Under the pieces are notes generated by a model that was not told the origin of the DNA, did no database searches, and worked only from the letters and a program-made list of their open reading frames with translations. 64,000 bases of DNA from an uncultured Luminiphilus sp. (GTDB lineage Bacteria > Pseudomonadota > Gammaproteobacteria > Pseudomonadales > Halieaceae): positions 62,001-126,000 of the forward strand of contig CALSUB010000009.1 in the NCBI GenBank assembly GCA_943789425.1, read 5' to 3'. Positions within the stretch are counted from its first letter, which is position 1, and each line of letters starts with the position of its first letter. Both the position numbers and the translations under genes were made by a program. Of this stretch, positions 57,615-64,000 are shown piece by piece.

Positions 57615-58323
57615 TGATATCGGATCGATGGCTCTTCTCCGGGCTACCCGCTCTCCTGGCCATCGGCATTCATGTGGGCATTGTGTTGGTGCTTGGGTTT
57701 CGCTGGGCTGGACCGACGCAAGTCATAGCCGCCGCGCCAACCGCCCAAGCGGTCCAGGCAGTGTTGGTGAGTGCAGATAGCCTGGCGCCAAAACCTAAGC
57801 CAAAACCTAAGCCAAACCAAGCCAAAAGCCAAAACCAAAACCAAAACCACAGGTAGACCCTACTCCAGCAGCCCCTCGCGAGGCACCGCCGCCTGCAGTG
57901 GTCGAGCCGGTACCTGAGATCAAAGACGCTGCAGCTGAGTCGGACGCGACTCAGCTGGCCGCAATGGCTAGGGAAGAGTTGGCTAACATGGCGACATCCG
58001 ATCTGTCGGGATCAGATTCCATCAGTTTGAAGGATGCCGTTGCGGCGACGATCCAACGTGCCGTGATCAACCGTTGGACTAGGCCGCCCAGTGCGCGCAA
58101 CGGTATGGTGTCAGTGCTCTCGATACAATTGGTGCCAACCGGAGAGGTTGTCGGGGTCAGTGTATTGACAACAAGCGGCGATGCTGCCTTCGATAGAAGC
58201 GCGATCAGCGCGGTCGAGCGAGTAGGCAAATTTCCAGAGATTGCGCAGCTGGATAGCCGGGTATTCGAAACCACGTTTCGGCGTTTTCAACTAATTTTCA
58301 GGCCAGAGGATTTGAGGTACTAA
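57614..58323 (+). CDS. tolA: Tol-Pal system protein TolA, frameshifted in a Pro-Lys repeat
   Basis: TonB-like protein connecting TolQR to TolB/Pal. The first ORF holds the membrane anchor (LLAIGIHVGIVLVLGF) and a KPKPKPKP linker; the second (from ~57860) has PPPAVVEPVPEI and the C-terminal domain (LKDAVAATIQRAVINRW, VVGVSVLTTSGDAAFDRSAI). Adding one A at 57814-57816, inside CCAAAACCTAAG-like repeats, joins them. Even when repaired the protein is about 236 aa, much shorter than E. coli TolA (421), because the long helical domain is replaced by a short linker. Sequencing error or true repeat slippage are both possible. Confidence 0.87.
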
Positions 58324-58325
58324 CT

Positions 58326-59615
58326 GTGTTGATAAGACGAATGAGCATATTAGCCCTGCTGTTTTTTGCATCGAACCTGCATGCTGAGTTGCAGATTGAA
58401 ATCAATCAGGGCCTCGATAATCCAACTCCTATTGCGGTGGTGCCCTTCGGCTGGCAAGGATTGGGTGCGGCCCCTGAGGACGTCGCGCAAATTATTGATT
58501 CAGATTTAGTGCGAAGCGGTCAATTTGCCCCCGTAAGCCGCCGCGATATGCTCAGTTATCCGACACGAGAGGCGGAAATGTATTTTCGCGATTGGCGTGC
58601 TATCTCTGCGGAGTATGTGCTGATCGGGCAGGTCACGCTGGGGACACAGATACGAATCGATTTTCAACTTTTCGATACGACGCGACAAATGGCGATCGAT
58701 TCAGGCACGGTGACGGGGCCGGTAACAGAACTGCGCATGCTGTCGCATCGCGTCTCTGACGCCGTCTATGAACGGCTTACGGGCATTTCAGGTGCTTTCG
58801 CAACCCGCCTGTTATATGTGTCAGTCATGCGCAACCCAAATGCTAAGGACTTTTATCGTCTGACATTGGCTGACTCTGATGGCCAGCGGCCTATCGTATT
58901 ACTCGAGGGTCGTGACCCGATACTGTCGCCCACTTGGTCGCCTGATGGGCAAGAGGTAGCCTATGTCTCGTTTGAAACGTCACGGCCAGCGATCTATCGT
59001 CAAAATTTGCGCACCGGCGCGCGCGAACAATTGACCAACTTTCAGGGTCTCAATAACTCTCCTGCTTGGTCGCCCGATGGCAATACGATGGCCTTGGTAT
59101 TGTCTAAAGATGGCAACCCCGATATCTATCTTTTAGACCTGACGACTCGCGCGTTAACTCGGTTAACGCGGCATTTTGCGATTGATACCGAACCGACTTG
59201 GATGCCAGACGGGAAGTCATTGTTGTTTACGTCTGATCGGGGTGGGCGCCCACAGATCTATCGCTACGATCTGCGCACGAAGAAAATTCAACGCATTACT
59301 TTCGAAGGGGCTTTCAACGCCCGCGCTCGCGTCGCTCAGGATGGTCGTAATGTGGCGCTCGTGCATCAACGTGATGGCCGATACCATATCGCGGTGCTTG
59401 ATCTAGTGACCGACAGACTGACGGTGCTGACCGAGACCAGCCTCGATGAGAGCCCCAGTATTGCACCTAATGGTTCGGTGGTGCTGTACGCGACCAAACG
59501 CGGCCAGGACAGTATCTTGGCTGCGGTGGCAGTCGATGGCGGAGTGCGGTTCAGCTTGCCCGCTCGCGAGGGCAGTGTTCAAGAGCCGGCTTGGTCTCCT
59601 TACGTGACGCCGTAA
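58326..59615 (+). CDS. tolB: Tol-Pal system beta-propeller protein TolB
   Basis: Periplasmic protein that binds Pal and TolA. A signal peptide (MSILALLFFASNLHA), an N-terminal domain with PIAVVPFGWQG, and at least five WSPDG-type propeller repeats (PTWSPDGQEVAYVS, PAWSPDGNTMALV, PTWMPDGKSLLFTS) are visible. 429 aa from the GTG at 58326; ATG 58341 would also give a good signal peptide. It starts two bases after tolA. Confidence 0.95.
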   Translation: MLIRRMSILALLFFASNLHAELQIEINQGLDNPTPIAVVPFGWQGLGAAPEDVAQIIDSDLVRSGQFAPVSRRDMLSYPTREAEMYFRDWRAISAEYVLIGQVTLGTQIRIDFQLFDTTRQMAIDSGTVTGPVTELRMLSHRVSDAVYERLTGISGAFATRLLYVSVMRNPNAKDFYRLTLADSDGQRPIVLLEGRDPILSPTWSPDGQEVAYVSFETSRPAIYRQNLRTGAREQLTNFQGLNNSPAWSPDGNTMALVLSKDGNPDIYLLDLTTRALTRLTRHFAIDTEPTWMPDGKSLLFTSDRGGRPQIYRYDLRTKKIQRITFEGAFNARARVAQDGRNVALVHQRDGRYHIAVLDLVTDRLTVLTETSLDESPSIAPNGSVVLYATKRGQDSILAAVAVDGGVRFSLPAREGSVQEPAWSPYVTP

Positions 59616-59632
59616 AAGGCGGCATTTTTTTT
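59606..59632 (+). terminator. Weak terminator or attenuator between tolB and pal
   Basis: ACGCC and GGCGG can pair across the tolB stop codon (GTAAAA loop), followed two to three bases later by eight T. The short stem suggests partial termination before the separate pal promoter. Confidence 0.4.
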
Positions 59633-59658
59633 ACGATCATAACGAGAAAATGTTGTCG

Positions 59659-59686
59659 TTATGCGCTACATTAGCGGCAGTATAAT
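59659..59686 (+). promoter_or_regulatory. Sigma-70-like promoter of pal
   Basis: TTATGC and a perfect TATAAT are separated by 16 bp; the pal start follows about 29 bp further on. This would let pal and cpoB be expressed independently of tolQRAB, as in E. coli. Confidence 0.5.
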
Positions 59687-59714
59687 TTTGGGCCATTAGG
59701 GGAGACAGTAAGCC

Positions 59715-60239
59715 ATGATTAAACCAACGCTTTACGCCAAGTGGGTTAGCCTCGTTTTTGCAGCCTTCGTTCTGGCAGCGTGCTCCAGTAACGATACCAA
59801 AGAAGCCGAAGCCGCTGCTACTGCTGCTGAAGAGCAGGCCGCGCAGGAGGCCGCAGCGCAGGAAGCTGAGCAGCAGGCGCAGGTGAAGGCGCAGCAGGGT
59901 CGAGAAGCTGCCGCCGCTAATGTGGGAACGGTGTTTTATTTTGAGTTTGACAGCTCCTCGCTGACAGAGGATGCGCGCGCGCAAGTTGACGCTCACATTC
60001 AAGCGCTGTTGGGTAATAATGACAGCGTTCGTCTTGAGGGCCATACCGACGAGAGAGGGACTAGAGAATACAATTTAGCCCTCGGTGAGCGACGTGCGAA
60101 CGCGGTTCGCGACTACATGGTGGCTAATGGCCTACCGAGTTATCGAGTCGAGACGATCAGTTACGGCGAAGAAAACCCCGTGGCTTATGGCTCTGGTGAG
60201 ACCAATTGGCAGCAGAACCGACGCGTTGAACTCAAATAG
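59715..60239 (+). CDS. pal: Peptidoglycan-associated lipoprotein Pal
   Basis: Outer-membrane lipoprotein anchoring the envelope to peptidoglycan. The lipobox is LAAC with Cys at residue 23; a Glu/Ala/Gln-rich linker of about 45 residues follows; then the OmpA-like domain with FEFDSSSLTEDARAQVDAH and GHTDERGTREYNLALGERRA. 174 aa. GGGGAGA lies upstream of the ATG. Confidence 0.97.
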   Translation: MIKPTLYAKWVSLVFAAFVLAACSSNDTKEAEAAATAAEEQAAQEAAAQEAEQQAQVKAQQGREAAAANVGTVFYFEFDSSSLTEDARAQVDAHIQALLGNNDSVRLEGHTDERGTREYNLALGERRANAVRDYMVANGLPSYRVETISYGEENPVAYGSGETNWQQNRRVELK

Positions 60240-60253
60240 TTGAGGGTGACGCA

Positions 60254-61237
60254 GTGACAGGGGTATCCCGTAAGCCGGCGTTATTCGCCGGCTTTTTGTT
60301 GGTAACGGTTGCGCTGATAACGTCGGCGCAGAACTACGTTGATGTGGAAGCCGAGCGACGTGCAGAACAAGCCGAGCGACGCGCAGAGGAGGCAGAGCGA
60401 CGCGCAGAAGAAGCCGAGCGACTCGCAGAAGAAGCCAAGCAGAGCAGTGCTGTGGTTACGCCTGTTACGCCGGTGGAAACAGCGCCCGCGGCCTCGACTT
60501 ACTCCGGTATTCGACCTTACTCTGGGACGACAACTGTGGCGCAGGTGCCTGCAGACGTGACTGTGCCCCCCATCATTGGCGATGATTCGGGCAGTATGGT
60601 GCTGCGTGTGCAGCAGCTTGAGACTGACGTCAGGCGGTTGAATGGGCAATTGGAAGAGGCCTTAGAGGCCCTGCGGCAACTAGAGGCGCAAACGCTGGAA
60701 CGCTACGTCGACATCGATCGCCGTCTTGCTGCGGGAGATGGCGTCGGGGGCAGCAGTACCGGCGAGGGGGGATCACCCGGCGGTGCTCTCTCGGAGGCCA
60801 ATGATTCGCAAAAAACCGTTCAGTCCCCTAACACGTCGCCCGCTGTCGACGCGGAAGCCGGTGAAGAGGCTGCTTATCGCGCTGCTTACGAACTGGTTCG
60901 GCTGAAAGAGTTTGATGATGCGGTGACGGCATTTGAGGGCTTCTTAGCCGAGTTTCCTTTTGGACGTTATGCACCCAACGCACATTACTGGATGGGTGAA
61001 CTCTATTTGGTCATAGCGCCGCCAGATCCGGAGCTGGCTCGTCAGAACTTTAAATTGTTATTGGATCAATACCCTGCAGATGCCAAAGTGCCTGATGCGC
61101 TGTACAAATTAGGACGGGTGCAGTTCATCAAAGGCAACCGGCAACGCTCGCGTGAATATTTAGACGAGGTGATTCGAGAGTACCCCTCACATGCCGCGGC
61201 GCAGCTGGCTCGACAGTTTTTATTGGAGAACTTTTGA
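60254..61237 (+). CDS. cpoB: Cell division coordinator CpoB (YbgF)
   Basis: Periplasmic TPR protein that links Tol-Pal function to PBP1B activity. A signal peptide (LFAGFLLVTVALITSAQ) is followed by a heptad-type repeat of AERRAEEAE units (residues ~32-60), a second coiled coil (VQQLETDVRRLNGQLEEALEAL), a Gly/Ser-rich linker and C-terminal TPR repeats (YELVRLKEFDDAVTAFEGFL, PDALYKLGRVQFIKG). 327 aa from GTG 60254. The AERRAEEAE repeat is a local expansion not present in E. coli CpoB. Confidence 0.92.
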   Translation: MTGVSRKPALFAGFLLVTVALITSAQNYVDVEAERRAEQAERRAEEAERRAEEAERLAEEAKQSSAVVTPVTPVETAPAASTYSGIRPYSGTTTVAQVPADVTVPPIIGDDSGSMVLRVQQLETDVRRLNGQLEEALEALRQLEAQTLERYVDIDRRLAAGDGVGGSSTGEGGSPGGALSEANDSQKTVQSPNTSPAVDAEAGEEAAYRAAYELVRLKEFDDAVTAFEGFLAEFPFGRYAPNAHYWMGELYLVIAPPDPELARQNFKLLLDQYPADAKVPDALYKLGRVQFIKGNRQRSREYLDEVIREYPSHAAAQLARQFLLENF

Positions 61238-61259
61238 GGGGTCGCCACCCGAAACCGCT

Positions 61260-61901
61260 ATGCAACTGCGTATCACAGAGATTTTTCACTCCCTACAAGG
61301 TGAAGCGCGATCGGTAGGACTGCCGACGGTTTTTGTTCGCTTAACCGGGTGTCCGCTGCGCTGCCAATATTGTGACACCGCCTATGCTTTTTCAGGTGGT
61401 GAACTGATGACGGTGAATGCCATCCTCAGCAAAATTGAGACGTTCGCGTGTCGTCGTATTTGTGTCACTGGTGGCGAGCCCCTTGCGCAGCCCGGGTGCC
61501 TCTCGTTGTTGGATCAACTTTGCCATCTTGGATTTGATGTCTCGCTGGAAACTAGCGGTGCCCTGAGTATCGCCGAGGTGAACCAAGCGGTGAGTCGAGT
61601 CGTCGACATTAAGACGCCTGATTCAGGGGAAGTGCATCGTAACGATTGGTCCAACGTGGATCATTTGACGCCCAATGATCAAATCAAGTTCGTGCTGTGC
61701 AGCCGCCAAGACTACGACTGGGCGAGAATGCGGATTGATGAAAAGCGGCTGACTGAACGGGTTTCTGATGTGTTGTTTTCCCCCAGCTTTGAGCAGCTCG
61801 ACGCCGCGGTACTTGCAGACTGGATGCTAATGGACAGAGTGCCTGCTCGACTGCAAATACAGCTTCACAAACTGCTGTGGCAGGATGCTCCGGGACACTG
61901 A
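61260..61901 (+). CDS. queE: 7-carboxy-7-deazaguanine synthase
   Basis: Radical-SAM enzyme in queuosine/7-deazaguanine synthesis. The [4Fe-4S] motif is C-x3-C-x2-C (CPLRCQYC, residues 31-38), with [20 protein letters not shown] before it and [11 protein letters not shown] after. The start is ATG 61260, giving 213 aa; the ORF's 61191 lies inside cpoB. It is followed by queC. Confidence 0.95.
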   Translation: MQLRITEIFHSLQGEARSVGLPTVFVRLTGCPLRCQYCDTAYAFSGGELMTVNAILSKIETFACRRICVTGGEPLAQPGCLSLLDQLCHLGFDVSLETSGALSIAEVNQAVSRVVDIKTPDSGEVHRNDWSNVDHLTPNDQIKFVLCSRQDYDWARMRIDEKRLTERVSDVLFSPSFEQLDAAVLADWMLMDRVPARLQIQLHKLLWQDAPGH

Positions 61902-61938
61902 ATGGGTTGCAAACAATGAGACGCAGAGGGTTAGAGCC

Positions 61939-62622
61939 GTGAGTAAGGCGATCGTACTGACATCTGGCGGGCTAGACTCTGCCACTGTCTTGGCCGTGGC
62001 GCATGCTGCAGGTAAGGACTGCTTTAGCTTAAGTATCGATTACGGTCAGCGCCATCGGTCTGAGTTGGCCGCGGCTGAGCGCGTCGCAGCGCAATATACT
62101 GATGTCGAGCACCGCGTCGTGACATTGGACCTCTCGTTTTTAAGTGGTTCCGCGCTCACCGATGCGTCGGTGGCGGTGCCAACAACCCCCTCAGCGGGCA
62201 TCCCGGTGACGTATGTGCCTGCAAGAAATACGATTTTTCTCTCGCTGGCATTAGGCTGGGCCGAAGTACTTGGCGCTGATGAACTTTATATCGGCGCAAA
62301 CGCAGTGGATTATTCTGGTTATCCCGATTGCCGACCTGAATTTATTGAGGCGTTTAGTGCGATGTCGTCGCTGGCCACCAAGGCGGGTGTAGAGGGTCAT
62401 CCGATTCGAGTGGAAGCGCCGATCATCGATATGAGCAAAGCAGACATTATTCAGTTAGGTATGCGACTCGGTGTCGATTACGCGCTAACCGTATCTTGTT
62501 ACCAAGCGGATTCGCTCGGTCGCGCCTGCGGTGTCTGTGATAGCTGTCGACTAAGACGAGACGGTTTTGCCGCTGCAGGGGTGCCAGACCCCACGCACTA
62601 CAGTGATTCATCCACCGCTTAA
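61939..62622 (+). CDS. queC: 7-cyano-7-deazaguanine synthase
   Basis: ATP-dependent ligase forming preQ0 from the QueE product. The PP-loop is [37 protein letters not shown] and the four-cysteine zinc site (SCYQ...[10 protein letters not shown]) are diagnostic. The start is GTG 61939 with AGAGGG upstream, not the ORF's 61885. 227 aa. Confidence 0.95.
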   Translation: MSKAIVLTSGGLDSATVLAVAHAAGKDCFSLSIDYGQRHRSELAAAERVAAQYTDVEHRVVTLDLSFLSGSALTDASVAVPTTPSAGIPVTYVPARNTIFLSLALGWAEVLGADELYIGANAVDYSGYPDCRPEFIEAFSAMSSLATKAGVEGHPIRVEAPIIDMSKADIIQLGMRLGVDYALTVSCYQADSLGRACGVCDSCRLRRDGFAAAGVPDPTHYSDSSTA

Positions 62623-62819
62623 AGGCTGTGGTCTCTGTCCTGATCTTGAGGCAGAGCGCGATACGAGTCGGGTCATCAGCGCGTCTTTTCGTTGCCCTGT
62701 CGGCTTGTTTTGTTGAATGGGATGGGCAAGTCATGACCCAATCAATGGGTGTTGGCGGCGAACAGAGGGTGGTAAGTGGGTTACGTGCTCAATTACCGGG
62801 GTTTTGATTGGTAAAGGAC

Positions 62820-62847
62820 TTGAATTTTTATCCGGGGGCGTTAGCAT
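62820..62847 (+). promoter_or_regulatory. Promoter of tRNA-Lys
   Basis: TTGAAT and TAGCAT are separated by 16 bp and followed by a GC-rich stretch (ACGCGCC), the discriminator type of stringently controlled stable-RNA promoters. The mature tRNA starts 19 bp after the -10. The remainder of the 62623-62865 gap shows nothing recognisable. Confidence 0.6.
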
Positions 62848-62865
62848 ACGCGCCTTGCCTGTTTT

Positions 62866-62941
62866 GGGCCGTTAGCTCAGTTGGTAGAGCAGTTGGCTTT
62901 TAACCAATTGGTCGCTGGTTCGAATCCAGCACGGCCCACCA
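62866..62941 (+). tRNA. tRNA-Lys (anticodon TTT)
   Basis: A full cloverleaf: acceptor GGGCCGT/ACGGCCC, D-stem GCTC/GAGC, anticodon stem GTTGG/CCAAT with loop CTTTTAA (anticodon TTT), T-stem GCTGG/CCAGC with TTCGAAT, discriminator A and encoded CCA. 76 nt including CCA. It reads AAA and AAG codons. It is a single tRNA gene with its own promoter and terminator. Confidence 0.97.
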
Positions 62942-62950
62942 TTACAGAGA

Positions 62951-62976
62951 AACCACCCGTCGGGTGGTTTTTTTTT
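62951..62976 (+). terminator. Rho-independent terminator of tRNA-Lys
   Basis: AACCACCC and GGGTGGTT form an 8-bp stem with a GTC loop, followed by a run of T. It starts 9 bp after the tRNA CCA end and also lies before the convergent aldolase gene. Confidence 0.92.
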
Positions 62977-62991
62977 GTCAGGTTGCCGCCA

Positions 62992-63756
62992 TTAGGTGGC
63001 GTAGTCTGACGCCTCTTGATCGAGAATGGCTCTGAGCTCGGCAAAGTACCGTTCTGCCTGTTCCGGGTAATCCTCTATCGCTTGGGCCGTTGCGGTTGCC
63101 ACGTCGTCACTCATGACGCGCAACGGTTGCCCCGTCCACAGCGCTTTGATGTAGGTTTCAGCTGCCCGTTCAAAATAAAAGAGTCGATTAAAGGCCTCCG
63201 CAACGGTCTCTCCGATCACTAAAATACCGTGTTGAGACATGATGAGCACCCATTTGGAGGGGTCTGCCAAGTGTTGGCAGCAGCGCTCAGCCTCACGATC
63301 AAGCGCCAGCCCGCCATATTCAGGGTCGATCGCATAGCGATTAAAAAACATCGCGCAATTTTGATCAATCGGTGGCAGGCGGGGGTCTTTCAGCGTTGAC
63401 AATACAGTGGAATAGGTGGGATGCACGTGCAACGCAACGCGGGCCTGCGGACAGTGACGATGAATGGCGCTGTGTAAACCCCAAGCCGTGGGGTCAGGCG
63501 CGTCGGGTCTGCTCAAGGTGTCTGGGTCACTAGCGTCTAGCAGCAACAAGTCGGATGCCTTGATGCGTGAAAAATGTGCCTGATTTGGGTTGATTAAAAA
63601 CGTCGTCTTGCTGTCGCCCACGGCGACACTAAAGTGGTTGGCGACCGCTTCATGAAGATTGAGCCGGGCTGCCCAGCGAAATGCCAAAGCCAGGTCGACG
63701 CGTTGCTGCCAGTGATCTGCTTGTTCGGGAGCATGGCCCGACTGATGCGCAGTCAT
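62992..63756 (-). CDS. Class II aldolase/adducin family protein
   Basis: A 254-aa zinc-dependent protein of the class II aldolase/adducin domain family. Metal-binding histidines are in ALHVHPTYST (HxH) and SQHGILVIG, and ANHFSVAVGD is the usual N-terminal block. Members include fuculose-phosphate and ribulose-phosphate aldolases/epimerases and many of unknown activity; the exact substrate cannot be assigned. It converges on the tRNA terminator. The gap 63757-63948 toward the next gene holds a TACAAT -10-like sequence at 63909. Confidence 0.85.
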   Translation of the reverse strand: MTAHQSGHAPEQADHWQQRVDLALAFRWAARLNLHEAVANHFSVAVGDSKTTFLINPNQAHFSRIKASDLLLLDASDPDTLSRPDAPDPTAWGLHSAIHRHCPQARVALHVHPTYSTVLSTLKDPRLPPIDQNCAMFFNRYAIDPEYGGLALDREAERCCQHLADPSKWVLIMSQHGILVIGETVAEAFNRLFYFERAAETYIKALWTGQPLRVMSDDVATATAQAIEDYPEQAERYFAELRAILDQEASDYAT

Positions 63757-63948
63757 TGTTTGTTAGGACCGATCGGTGGGGTGTGCTTCGCCATAAGTTC
63801 ATGTCCTGATGGGTGTGCATGGAGCAGCGGTGCAGAGTGAGTCGGGAGCCTAAGAGGCGCTAACGATGTAGCGCTTCCTTTGGCATCTTTGTTGTGCTTT
63901 GGACAGGGTACAATACTATCTGAGCAAACGACTAGACGGAGCGCGAGG

Positions 63949-64000
63949 ATGAAAATCGCCCGATATCAGGCCCATGATCACGCGGACGATATTGTCAGCG
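63949..64000 (+). CDS. Start of a gene cut by the window end
   Basis: ATG with GCGAGG just upstream opens a frame that runs to the last base: MKIARYQAHDHADDIVS. The MKIARY start is typical of fumarylacetoacetate hydrolase-family proteins, but 17 residues are too few to assign it. Confidence 0.5.
   Translation, partial: MKIARYQAHDHADDIVS

Noticed and set aside
1-64000. CRISPR array, IS element or prophage
   Set aside because: No regularly spaced repeats, transposase, integrase or phage structural gene was found in either strand.

Overview
The window reads as one chromosomal segment of a gammaproteobacterium, probably a marine, aerobic, heterotrophic lineage. The evidence is gene order: hslO-pckA, proA-nadD-rsfS-rlmH-mrdA-rodA-mltB-rlpA-dacA-ybeD-lipB, and aspS-yebC-ruvCAB-ybgC-tolQRAB-pal-cpoB-queE-queC are all classical gammaproteobacterial neighbourhoods. 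The organism cannot be named from sequence alone; similarity to OM60/NOR5-like marine groups is only an impression. I found no IS element, integrase, phage gene or CRISPR array.

Layout. 1-7.6 kb: end of an RND pump gene, pckA, hslO, a small PHA-granule-like protein, rpsT, a small membrane protein, a PlsC-like acyltransferase, dinG and yqcC. 7.7-27.7 kb: a 20-kb catabolic island between yqcC and nrdAB. It holds three acyl-CoA dehydrogenases, three SDRs, two Rieske oxygenase alpha subunits, a Rieske ferredoxin, a P450cam-like P450, three CurA-like enone reductases, a thiolase/lipid-transfer protein overlapping a DUF35 protein, two NTF2/SnoaL-like proteins, an ABM-domain protein, a GFA protein, an HSL-type hydrolase and one TetR regulator. 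The set fits aerobic breakdown of a polycyclic, steroid- or terpenoid-like carboxylic compound; the substrate is not determined. 27.8-36 kb: nrdB-nrdA (multiply frameshifted), argF-argD, grxD, proA. 36-46 kb: nadD to lipB, then prfC. 46-53 kb: glutathione peroxidase, a glutamine-synthetase-like ligase, proS, an HU-like protein, fmdB, and aspS with a frameshift. 53-62.6 kb: yebC, ruvCAB, ybgC-tol-pal-cpoB (tolA frameshifted), queE, queC. 62.8-64 kb: tRNA-Lys(UUU) with promoter and terminator, a class II aldolase/adducin protein, and the start of a further gene.

How it fits together. The island is arranged around divergent promoters, and four of its intergenic regions carry the same imperfect palindrome (core like AAGCAAGCAnGCTTGnnTTT). 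One of these lies directly upstream of the tetR gene. I read this as a single TetR-controlled regulon covering most of the island. This is the most interesting signal in the window.

Sequence quality. nrdA (four indels within about 320 bp), nrdB (three), aspS (one) and tolA (one) are interrupted by single-base indels while the flanking protein sequence stays fully family-like. Because these genes are normally essential or important, sequencing or assembly error is the likeliest cause, and small indels elsewhere should be kept in mind.
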